Positions 22,260-29,427 of a stretch of 30,085 bases of DNA are shown here, one piece after another. This DNA is from JABWAM01 sp964653025. Lineage in GTDB: Bacteria > Verrucomicrobiota > Verrucomicrobiia > JABWAM01. The stretch spans positions 1-30,085 of the forward strand of contig CAZZBZ010000040.1 in NCBI GenBank assembly GCA_964653025.1, read 5' to 3'. Every line of letters starts with the position of its first letter. Position 1 is the stretch's first letter. The translations under genes and the position numbers were made by a program. Under the pieces are notes generated by a model that was not told where the DNA came from, did not search any database, and worked only from the letters and a program-made list of their open reading frames with translations.

Positions 22260-23896
22260 GGCAGGATCCTACCTCGATCAACCCGTTTTTTCAAGTGGAA
22301 TGAGGGGATGGGTGCGCCGCCAATTCTCTGGTAAATTGTCAATACCGGGCCGTCACGGGGGGGGATAAAAATGTGGGCTTCTGGTTCCGGGATGTTTTCC
22401 CAGAGGGTGTCCACGCAGGGCAGTTCGATCCGTCGGTATTGCGACCATGGCACCTGTTTGTGCAGGTAATGAGAGACGCGCAGGTAGTCATCAATGGCCG
22501 CGCGCGATCGTGGTAGCGGTCGAAACCCGGGTCGGATCATGATCCATTCGGGCATTGGCCAGTCGTCCAGGCGCTGGCCGGAAAGTCCTCCTCGCACCTC
22601 CAGATTGGTATAGAACCTGAACGGGAGATCGCCATAGGTGATGAACAGGCGGTCACCCGGTCGGCCCGCCACTTTAAGAAATCGGACGATCGTTTCAATC
22701 GGGCCCTGATAGGGGTGGGTGATTTCCCAGTAATAATTAAAGAGCGGGTAGCGAACTTTGCGTTCCAACGTGGAGAGGGACCCAATGCAATAGGGTGACC
22801 ACGCCGAAAAAAGGTCCGTCAGGAGAGTGAGTGAAATAACGACCACTCCCACCATGCGGGATTTGCGCAGGATAAAACCGAGAACGAGGGCCTGAAGGAG
22901 AATGATCGCGGGAAGCATGCCGAGCAGATAGCGAAAATGAAGAAAGCTCGGGGCGGAAATCATCGCGACATAGGTCAAGATCATGACCAGGAGAAAGAGC
23001 GCGAGGCGCGTTTCGGAGGGGTGCAGGAAACGAGCGTTGCGACGGGTGAACATCAGGACAAGAAATGCGGCAAGGAGTGGGGACGGCAGGAGGTACATGT
23101 CCACCTTGATGAGACATGAGAGCATGCGGAGGAAAAGCGCGCTCGGGGTGCTGCTCGACATGGCTGACGTTCCCTTGTCCATCAGGCCGTATTGGAAAAC
23201 CCAGAAAATATTGAGGATCAATGTCGCGGCGAGGACGACCGCCAGGTGAACCAGAGCCCTTTTCCCGGGGCGTATGACCAGGGTTGCCGCGACGAGACCG
23301 GCAACCCCGGCAAGAAAGTGCAGGTAGTTGGCGTGGAAGAGCAGGGTCAGCGCCACCACAAGACCGGGGATTGCTCGACGCTCACCTCGATGCAGGGAGT
23401 CGAGGAAGTAGAGGGTCCATATCGAGGCAAACAGGACGGTTGAGTAGTAGCGACACTGTCGGGCATGGACAAGAAATGGGATGCACGCGAGCAAGCCAAG
23501 GACGGCAAGGACCACCATCGTACGATCGCGAAAGACGCGTCGCGCGAGCAGGAAGAGCGACGGGACACAGAAAATACCGAGAAGGGCGAACGGGAACCGT
23601 GCGGTCCATGTGCTGATGCCAAGGGTTTTGAATGAAGCGGCGGCGATGTAGATCGGCAGCCATGGTGTCTGTTTCCAAAGATTATCAGGTCCGTAGTCAA
23701 CCCCGCTTTCCTGAGAAATGATGTTTCGACCATCGTATGCGAAGGGAAGGCCGTATCGCAGCACGTTGCGCGCGAGCAGGGCCGTTTCGGCTTCGTCATC
23801 CCACAGGTAGCGGTCGCCAAGGCCCGGCAAGATCATCGCGGCGGAAAGCGCGGCCAGGGCCAATGCGGCGAAGATGGGGGATTTGATCAATCCCAT
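22256..23896 (-). CDS. GT39/ArnT-type membrane glycosyltransferase
   Basis: A 546-aa integral membrane protein with about ten hydrophobic segments and a soluble C-terminal domain. The first extracytoplasmic loop has the acidic catalytic pair (LWDDEAETALLARNVLRYGLPF), as in the PMT/ArnT superfamily that uses polyprenyl-phosphate sugars; RFPFALLGIFCVPSLFLLARRVF and YLHFLAGVAGLVAATL are typical membrane stretches. The acceptor (lipid, protein or polysaccharide) is unknown. Its start overlaps the DHPS-like gene end by 10 bp, and its stop overlaps the antitoxin start. Confidence 0.85.
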   Translation of the reverse strand: MGLIKSPIFAALALAALSAAMILPGLGDRYLWDDEAETALLARNVLRYGLPFAYDGRNIISQESGVDYGPDNLWKQTPWLPIYIAAASFKTLGISTWTARFPFALLGIFCVPSLFLLARRVFRDRTMVVLAVLGLLACIPFLVHARQCRYYSTVLFASIWTLYFLDSLHRGERRAIPGLVVALTLLFHANYLHFLAGVAGLVAATLVIRPGKRALVHLAVVLAATLILNIFWVFQYGLMDKGTSAMSSSTPSALFLRMLSCLIKVDMYLLPSPLLAAFLVLMFTRRNARFLHPSETRLALFLLVMILTYVAMISAPSFLHFRYLLGMLPAIILLQALVLGFILRKSRMVGVVVISLTLLTDLFSAWSPYCIGSLSTLERKVRYPLFNYYWEITHPYQGPIETIVRFLKVAGRPGDRLFITYGDLPFRFYTNLEVRGGLSGQRLDDWPMPEWIMIRPGFRPLPRSRAAIDDYLRVSHYLHKQVPWSQYRRIELPCVDTLWENIPEPEAHIFIPPRDGPVLTIYQRIGGAPIPSFHLKKRVDRGRILP

Positions 23897-24792
23897 GCGA
23901 TTGGGTGCCAGGCCCCGAGTGTGGCGCAGACGGCGCGGACGCGCGCGACCTCGTGGGTGCGGAGAAGGCTGGTCTTGCCGAGGAGCGCGAGCGTGGCGAA
24001 GAAAGGCTCCGCGCTACGGACCTCCTCCTCGAAATATTCGAATGCGTGGGGAAGCGCGTGGCAGATCGGCCAGCCGAGTTCGCGGAGTCGGAAGGTGTTG
24101 AGGAAGGTCCTCATCTGGTGGCGGATGCGCGTCCCCCCATCCTGGAGATTGCGATAATAGAAGCCGAGGCCGGGGTCGAGGAAGATGCGTTTCACACCGA
24201 GGGTGGTCGCCTCCTCCACCTTGCGCGCGAAGTACTCCCGCAGGCGCGGGATGGGGTCGTCGTCGAGCGTGAAGTCCCCGACGGCCCGCACGTGCTCACC
24301 CTCGACGTAGCAGAGGATCACGGCGGCGTCCCGCTCGGCGACGAGGCGGAAGAAGTCCGCGGTCTTTGCGGTGCCCGTGAGGTTGAGCACCTTCGCGCCG
24401 GCGTCCAGGCAGGCCTTCGCGACGGGGAGGCTGTAGGTCTCCGCGGAGACGAGAATCCCCTCGGCGGAAAGGCCGCGAATCACGGGGAGGAGGCGGCTCG
24501 TTTGGAGGGGGTCGTCGGCGCGGGCCGCGCTGAGCACGCTCGACTCGGCCCCGACGTCCACGAGGGCCGCGCCCTCGACAACGAGCCGGCGGCCTCGTCG
24601 GAGGGCCGCCTCGGGGGTGAGGCACACGCTCTCGCGGTACCAGGAGTCGGGGGAGAGATTGACGACGCCCATGAGGCTTGGGCCGGCGTTCCAATCGAAG
24701 GGGCGGCCGCCGAGGTCGAAGTTTTGAACGGTCGCGCGGAGCGCGTCGGCGTTCGCGAGGGCGAGGTCGCGCAACGATTCGAGCGTCAGCAT
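23887..24792 (-). CDS. Dihydropteroate-synthase-like pterin-binding protein
   Basis: A 301-aa TIM-barrel protein from ATG 24792 (a TTG at 24828 is possible). MGVVNLSPDSWYRE aligns with the DHPS strand MGxxNxTPDSF, VDVGAESS with DxGGEST, VSAETYSLPVAKACLDAGAKVLN with the DTxKxxVAxxAxxAGA strand, FLDPGLGF with LDPGIGF, and LLRTHEVARVRA with the RVHDV end. Several key positions differ: the Asp of DTxK is Glu (AETY), the R of STRPG is absent, and the SRK element is not found. It may be a paralogue with another pterin-related or unknown substrate, or a diverged FolP. It is coupled to the GT39 gene. Confidence 0.75.
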   Translation of the reverse strand: MLTLESLRDLALANADALRATVQNFDLGGRPFDWNAGPSLMGVVNLSPDSWYRESVCLTPEAALRRGRRLVVEGAALVDVGAESSVLSAARADDPLQTSRLLPVIRGLSAEGILVSAETYSLPVAKACLDAGAKVLNLTGTAKTADFFRLVAERDAAVILCYVEGEHVRAVGDFTLDDDPIPRLREYFARKVEEATTLGVKRIFLDPGLGFYYRNLQDGGTRIRHQMRTFLNTFRLRELGWPICHALPHAFEYFEEEVRSAEPFFATLALLGKTSLLRTHEVARVRAVCATLGAWHPIAWD

Positions 24793-24929
24793 GGGGGAAA
24801 AGATGCTCTTCCCGACGGTTCGGCGCAAGCCAAGGGATGGGCGGTTTTTGGAAAGCGGGGGCGGGTCTCCGCTCCGGCCGACACGGCTCCGTCCGCGCCG
24901 TCTTGCATTTTGACGTGGATTGACCGCGA

Positions 24930-25682
24930 TCAGTTCCTGGGGGATCCCCGCACGGTCTGCTTCACGATTTTTGGCCGAGCTGGATGCAGGGGGGAATCCT
25001 GTTTCTCAGCGGGGAGAGAGGTGGAGGCGTGCAACAGGTCTTTTTGGGCGCGCCGCATCAGGTCGGGGGAGTTTGTGACCCCCAGCTTTTCCATAAGACG
25101 GGCCTTGTAGGTGCCCACCGTCTTGATGCTGAGATTCATGCGCTGGGCGATTTCCTTGTTGGCGTGGCCCTCCCCCAACATCTCGAAGACCTGCAACTCA
25201 CGGTCGCTGAGGTCGTCGAGTTCCTGGGTTACGGGCGCACCGGGCTTCCGCCCGATCAATCGCGTGGTGATCGCTTCGCTGAAGGCGTAGTGGCCATCGA
25301 GTACCCTTCGGATCCCATCCAGCACCTTCTCCATGGGCTCGGTCTTGCTGATATAGCCGCGTGCGCCAGCCTGCAGCAGGCGTGGGGCGTAGACCTCCTC
25401 GCTGAAAACCGAGAGGACAAGGGTGGGCGGCAGGAGGTTCGCGGCACTGAGTTGTTCGATCAGCGACCACCCGTTGCCGTCCTTGAGGTTCAGGTCCAAC
25501 AACAGTACATCTGGCCGCATCTCCCGCGTCAACCGCAGCGCCTCCTTCCAAGACTCCGTCCGTCCGCAGACTTGGAGGTCTGCCGTGCCGTCGATGAGTG
25601 CCGCCAGGCCCGCCTGGGTAGCAGGATGGTCTTCAATGATCAGGACGCGACGGCGTGGTGTGGGGGGATTGAGATTTTTCAT
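24930..25682 (-). CDS. NarL/LuxR-family response regulator
   Basis: A 250-aa protein from ATG 25682. The receiver domain (residues about 12-130) has the acidic pocket (IIEDHP), phosphoacceptor D63 (LLLDLNLKDGNG) and conserved K113 (YISKTEP). The LuxR-type HTH at 157-215 reads LSDRELQVFEMLGEGHANKEIAQRMNLSIKTVGTYKARLMEKLG. The last 35 residues are a disordered tail. It lies 133 bp downstream of a receiver-kinase gene on the same strand, its probable partner. Target genes unknown. Confidence 0.92.
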   Translation of the reverse strand: MKNLNPPTPRRRVLIIEDHPATQAGLAALIDGTADLQVCGRTESWKEALRLTREMRPDVLLLDLNLKDGNGWSLIEQLSAANLLPPTLVLSVFSEEVYAPRLLQAGARGYISKTEPMEKVLDGIRRVLDGHYAFSEAITTRLIGRKPGAPVTQELDDLSDRELQVFEMLGEGHANKEIAQRMNLSIKTVGTYKARLMEKLGVTNSPDLMRRAQKDLLHASTSLPAEKQDSPLHPARPKIVKQTVRGSPRN

Positions 25683-25688
25683 GGGGAA

Positions 25689-25700
25689 CAACCCGGGTTG
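25689..25700. promoter_or_regulatory. 12-bp perfect palindrome at the response regulator start
   Basis: CAACCCGGGTTG is fully palindromic and ends 7 bp upstream of the ATG at 25682. It could be a site for autoregulation by the encoded regulator. A single 12-bp palindrome in GC-rich DNA is weak evidence. Confidence 0.3.
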
Positions 25701-25779
25701 TGGAGTTCGGAGGTTCGCCGTTCAGGGGGTGGTTTCATCTCGCACGTTTTCTGCTTCTGATTCCTCAGCCATTCATGCT

Positions 25780-25808
25780 CTCCCAACCGCTGAATTATTG
25801 AACCTGAA
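25780..25808. repeat. Remnant of the CCCAACCG...TTGAACC repeat
   Basis: CTCCCAACCGCTGAATTATTGAACC matches the patch at 2600-2626 (same opening CTCCCAACCG and closing TTGAACC, with one extra base and three differences between). It ends 8 bp before the kinase stop and lies in the kinase-regulator gap. Confidence 0.5.
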
Positions 25809-25815
25809 AAGCGGG

Positions 25816-26949
25816 TTAGCCCAAACTCGTTGGCACTGAGTCTACCGGGTTTCCTTCCAGGATCAAGAGTGCCTGCACCCCGCCGCCTTCCCGGTTTCGA
25901 ACCGTCAATCGGGCGCCCAACAACCGTGCCCGCATCTGCATCTGGCGAAAGCCCAATCCCTCCTTTAGGAGGTGGATTTCCGGGAGCGGATCTCCATCGT
26001 TCGAGATGGATAATGTCACCTTCCCATCCTTGTGGACGACGTCGATCCAGAAGTGGGATGCCTGACCGTGCCGCGCGCCATTGACCACGGCTTCGCGGAC
26101 AATACGGAGGATGTGGCCGGCGGCGTCGGCCTCGTGAATCCTGAGGTCCGTGCCGTAGTTCACTTCCACCTCGATGCCGAACGATGCCGTGGCGTGTTGG
26201 GCGAACTCGTGCAGGCTGGTTTCCAGCGAGATGAACCCGAGGTCGGCGAGAGCCAGGTCGTGGGCAAAGCCGCGGGCGGAGTGCAACGCGTGGGTCGCCT
26301 CCCCTGCCAGTCGCTCCAGTCTCGGGCGGGCAATATCCGTCTCCGGGACTGCCTTCTTAATGCCCTCGATCTCTCGCACGAGACCCGCGAGATCCTGGCA
26401 AAGGTGGTCGTGGAGATCGCGCCCGATCCGCCGCTGCTCGTCCTCCACGGCGCGCACGGCACCAGCCGTGGCCTCCCTCAGATCCTGGTCACGGGTTTGG
26501 AGGAGTTCGTCCAGGCGGTCATTGGCTCGTCGCAGTTCGGTTGCCTCTCGCGCGAGGCGGGTGCGGAGACGGTGCAGCTCCAGGTGGGTCTGGACGCGCG
26601 CGAGCAACTCCTCGCACTCGATCGGCTTGGAGATGAAGTCCACGGCGCCGAGCCTCATGCCTTCCGCTCGCTGGTCCGTGTCGGAGAATCCGCTGAGGAA
26701 GATCACCGGGATCTCATGGCTTTCCTCCCGCGCCTGGAGCTGGCGGAAAACCTCGAACCCGTCCATGCCCATCATGCGGATATCCAACAGGATCAGATCC
26801 GGACGGTCGGCCACCACCGACACCAGCGCACGCGCGCCGCTTTCCGCGAGGCGCACCTGATACCCCTCCTCCTCCAGGATGGTTTTCAGCAGTTTGAGGG
26901 ACTCGGGGCTGTCGTCCACCACCAGGATTGTACCCTGCTTCGCGCTCAT
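25816..26949 (-). CDS. Soluble receiver-histidine kinase (REC-HisKA_3-HATPase)
   Basis: A 377-aa protein from ATG 26949 (GGGGAG just upstream); longer frames would translate dispersed repeats. The N-terminal receiver has phosphoacceptor D56 (ILLDIRMMGMDG) and K108 (FISKPIE); a short coiled coil follows (about 125-165). The HisKA_3 box is RRIGRDLHDHLCQDL with phospho-histidine H180, and the ATPase domain has VREAVVNGARHG and EGLGFRQMQMRARLLGA. There are no membrane segments. This order (receiver first) suggests a relay in which an upstream kinase controls this one; it probably phosphorylates the NarL-type regulator next to it. Confidence 0.92.
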   Translation of the reverse strand: MSAKQGTILVVDDSPESLKLLKTILEEEGYQVRLAESGARALVSVVADRPDLILLDIRMMGMDGFEVFRQLQAREESHEIPVIFLSGFSDTDQRAEGMRLGAVDFISKPIECEELLARVQTHLELHRLRTRLAREATELRRANDRLDELLQTRDQDLREATAGAVRAVEDEQRRIGRDLHDHLCQDLAGLVREIEGIKKAVPETDIARPRLERLAGEATHALHSARGFAHDLALADLGFISLETSLHEFAQHATASFGIEVEVNYGTDLRIHEADAAGHILRIVREAVVNGARHGQASHFWIDVVHKDGKVTLSISNDGDPLPEIHLLKEGLGFRQMQMRARLLGARLTVRNREGGGVQALLILEGNPVDSVPTSLG

Positions 26950-27090
26950 GGCTCCCCATGCCACTATCAGGATTTCACCCGAACTGCGAGCCTGAAACAT
27001 GGCAGCTCCGTCGGAATTTTCACTCGTCCCGCCTGCGCGGCGTGCCCGTTTGGCTGTGGCATTGGGAGGGGTGCCTCCCGCGAACTCCCG

Positions 27091-27123
27091 CCTGCCTGCC
27101 GCGCCGAGCTTGGCGCAGACAGG
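27091..27123. repeat. REP-like hairpin (CCTGCCTGC...GCAGACAGG)
   Basis: GCGCC and GGCGC pair over GAGCTT, and the outer CCTGcCTGC pairs with GCAGaCAGG with a 2-nt bulge. It abuts the 80-bp repeat copy, so two different repeat families are side by side. Confidence 0.6.
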
Positions 27124-27201
27124 AGGGCACGACAGAGCGTGCCCCTCCCTTGGTAAAATGAATTGGAGGGGCACGCTCCGTCGTGCCCATGCGAAGCTAA
27201 G
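27122..27201. repeat. 80-bp double-hairpin repeat, copy 1 (upstream of hisD)
   Basis: Two facing hairpins: GGGCACG/CGTGCCC followed by CCTCC, a short linker, then GGAGG and GGGCACG/CGTGCCC again. The two halves are inverted copies of each other. It ends in GCGAAGCT. A second copy in the same orientation lies at 28603-28682. Confidence 0.9.
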
Positions 27202-27295
27202 TATTTACAAAACCCGAAAAAACTGCCACGCCCCCTTCCCTCCCTCAAAACTCCCCGCTTTCCGCTTTCCGCTTCCCGGGCTATTCTCCCCCCCC

Positions 27296-28558
27296 ATGCG
27301 CCTGATTGCCTGCCCCTCAGCGGAGTTCGATCGCCTTGCGTTGGCCTCGCGGCTGCCGGTGCCGGAGGTGTCGCGCGTCGTGGCACGGATCCTTGCCGAT
27401 GTGCGCCGCCGGGGTGACCGTGCGCTCGTGGACCTCACGCGTCGCCTCGATGGCGTCCGCCTCGCCCCACATTCCCTGCGCGTGAGCGAACGCGAACTGC
27501 GTGTCGCGCGCGTGGATGCGGACCTGGATCGGGCCGCGCGGCGCACGCTCCGTTCAGTGACCGCCTTCGCCCGTGCCTCGATGCCGCGCGATGGGCGCAT
27601 CCGCAACCGCCATGGGGCCGTGGTGGGCGAGAAGTTTGACCCGCTCGAGAGGGTGGGGGTTTATATCCCGGGTGGGCAGGTCCCTCTCGTGAGCACGGTC
27701 TTCATGACGGCCGCCATCGCGCGTGCCGCGGGCGTGGCGGAAATCGTTGCCTGCACCCCGCCGCCGGTATCGCCCGAGATCCTGTGGGCGCTCAACCTCT
27801 GCGGGGTGCGCGAGGTATTCCGCGTCGGCGGGGCGCAGGCGATTGCCGCGATGGCCTTCGGAACGCGCGCGATTCGCCCGGTGGATAAGATTTTTGGTCC
27901 CGGCAATGCGTACGTCACCGAGGCGAAGAGACAGGTCTTCGGGATCGTGGGAGTGGATCTTCTCGCCGGGCCGAGCGAGCTCATGGTCCTTGCGGATGCG
28001 ACGGCGAACTCCGCGTGGGCGGCGGCGGACCTGCTCGCCCAGGCTGAGCACGGCACGGGGAGGGAGCGGGTTTTTTGTGTGGGGAGTTCGGTGGCGGTGC
28101 TGCGGGCGATTCACGGGGCCGTCGAGAAGGGCGCGCGCGCATGGCCCGCGAACCGCGGCCTGCGCTCGGTGCTCGCCCGCAACACCTCGTGGATCCTCGC
28201 GAGGACGCCGTCGGCGATGGCCCTCGCGGCCAACCGCATTGCCCCCGAGCACCTGCAGGTGATGACGCGCGGGGCGGAGACGCTCCTGCGTCGCATACGG
28301 ACCGCGGGCGGGGCCTTTCTCGGGAACTGGACCCCGACGGTGCTCGGGGATTTCGTGGCAGGGCCGAGCCACACGCTGCCGACGGGCGGCGCGGGAAGGA
28401 GCTTTTCGGGACTGCGCACGTCCGATTTTATGCGTCGCACCAGCGTGGTGCGGTACGGCCGTCGCGGGGTCGCCCTCGCGGCCGCGGACGTCCGCGCGTT
28501 TGCCCGTGCGGAGCGGCTGCCGGCCCATGGCGCCTCCCTCGAACTCAGACTCCGATGA
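27296..28558 (+). CDS. Histidinol dehydrogenase
   Basis: A 420-aa protein (normal for HisD) from ATG 27296; frames extending upstream translate repeats. It oxidises histidinol to histidine in two NAD-dependent steps. Zinc ligands and catalytic residues are all present: Q249 and H252 (AQAEHG), E318 and H319 (PEHLQ), D352 (LGDFVAGPSHTLPT) and H411 (LPAHGAS). GVYIPGG, KIFGPGNAYV and DLLAGPSE are also visible. Other his genes are not in the window. Its stop overlaps the ATG of the next frame by 4 bp. Copies of the same 80-bp repeat flank it on both sides. Confidence 0.96.
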   Translation: MRLIACPSAEFDRLALASRLPVPEVSRVVARILADVRRRGDRALVDLTRRLDGVRLAPHSLRVSERELRVARVDADLDRAARRTLRSVTAFARASMPRDGRIRNRHGAVVGEKFDPLERVGVYIPGGQVPLVSTVFMTAAIARAAGVAEIVACTPPPVSPEILWALNLCGVREVFRVGGAQAIAAMAFGTRAIRPVDKIFGPGNAYVTEAKRQVFGIVGVDLLAGPSELMVLADATANSAWAAADLLAQAEHGTGRERVFCVGSSVAVLRAIHGAVEKGARAWPANRGLRSVLARNTSWILARTPSAMALAANRIAPEHLQVMTRGAETLLRRIRTAGGAFLGNWTPTVLGDFVAGPSHTLPTGGAGRSFSGLRTSDFMRRTSVVRYGRRGVALAAADVRAFARAERLPAHGASLELRLR

Positions 28559-29427
28559 AAAAAAATATCTTCCGATCCTCTTGCAGAACTCCCATGGATC
28601 GCCGAGGGCACGACGAAGCGTGCCCCTCCCGTGGCAGATGGGATTGGAGGGGCGCGCTTTGTCGCGCCCGTGCGAAGCTGAGACCGATCTTCACCGCCAG
28701 ACCGTTCTTGTGGGAGTTTCGCAAGGGCCTCCTTTTCCTCATCGTCCTTGGCCTTGCGGTCGCCGCAAGGGCTGACCTCACGCTCGTGCAGGAGATTGAG
28801 GACTTCACCGGGGGAGCGAACGGCACGAAGGAGCAGGTGACCCTTTACGTGAGCGGGGCGCGCCTGCGGCTCGACAAGGGGCAGACCCTCACGAGCATTA
28901 TCCTCGGCGACAAGAAGATCACCTACTCGATCCTCCACGAGTCGCGGCAGTACGTGCAGATGCCGCACGATCTCTTCAAGGGCATGGGGCAGGCGCTCGG
29001 TGCGGCGGCGGGGGCCGCGGCCCAGGCGAGCGAGAGTCTCCGCGTCGAACCCACCAACAAGCAGGAGACCATCAGCGGTCATCCGTGCCGCCTCGTGCGG
29101 GTCCGGGACGCGAGCGGTGCGCTCACCGAGCTTTGGGTGACCCGCGACGCCTCGGAGCTCGACGGCCTGCTCGGCGAGTTCAAGAGCCTTATGGACTTCG
29201 GTCTGCCCGCGGCGGGCGCCGTGCTCGACAAGCATCCGGAGTTGAAGGGGATCCCGATGCGCGTCACCGAGTACGAAGGGGTGTCCGTGGCGCGCCGCTC
29301 GACGGTGAAGAACTTCGATCGCACGAAGGTCTCCCCATCCGTGTTCGAGATTCCCGCCGGCTACGAGGAAATCAAGTTGCCGGCCCTGCCGGTGCCGGGC
29401 ATGTCCCGGGGCGCAGGTCCGCCGTGA
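28555..29427 (+). CDS. DUF4412-type secreted protein with repeat in its 5' end
   Basis: ATG at 28555 overlaps the hisD stop (ATGA) and gives 290 aa. The sequence then reads through the 80-bp repeat (residues 17-43) before reaching a signal peptide core (GLLFLIVLGLAVAARA, likely cut after A73). TTG at 28708 (Leu52) would instead give a normal 22-residue signal peptide and avoid the repeat, but has no clear Shine-Dalgarno sequence. The mature domain, QEIEDFTGGANGTKEQVTLYVSGARLRLDKG and ILHESRQYVQMP, resembles DUF4412, an exported family of unknown function. The C-terminal half has ISGHPCRLVRVRD and a Pro-rich end. It is followed immediately by a membrane protein gene (GTGA overlap). Confidence 0.8.
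   Translation: MKKNIFRSSCRTPMDRRGHDEACPSRGRWDWRGALCRARAKLRPIFTARPFLWEFRKGLLFLIVLGLAVAARADLTLVQEIEDFTGGANGTKEQVTLYVSGARLRLDKGQTLTSIILGDKKITYSILHESRQYVQMPHDLFKGMGQALGAAAGAAAQASESLRVEPTNKQETISGHPCRLVRVRDASGALTELWVTRDASELDGLLGEFKSLMDFGLPAAGAVLDKHPELKGIPMRVTEYEGVSVARRSTVKNFDRTKVSPSVFEIPAGYEEIKLPALPVPGMSRGAGPP
28603..28682. repeat. 80-bp double-hairpin repeat, copy 2 (inside the 5' end of the DUF4412 gene)
   Basis: Same orientation and length as the copy at 27122. The second hairpin has changed GGGCACG/CGTGCCC to GGGCGCG/CGCGCCC: one A-T pair has become G-C on both sides of the stem. The linker has diverged more than the stems. It lies in frame after the first 16 codons of the downstream reading frame. 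Confidence 0.9.

Larger units (their letters stand above)
26950..27295. other. Divergent spacer, kinase to hisD, largely repeats
   Basis: 346 bp without a gene. A hairpin lies at 27064-27079 (GGGAGG/CCTCCC), another at 27091-27123, and the 80-bp repeat copy at 27122-27201. The last about 90 bp before hisD are pyrimidine-rich, with no clear Shine-Dalgarno sequence before the ATG at 27296. Confidence 0.6.

Noticed and set aside
26950..27174. Upstream extension of the receiver-kinase gene
   Set aside because: The added residues come from dispersed repeats; ATG at 26949 has a Shine-Dalgarno sequence and begins right at the receiver domain.
26999..27295. Upstream extension of hisD
   Set aside because: It crosses the 80-bp repeat and a pyrimidine tract; HisD homology starts at the ATG at 27296.
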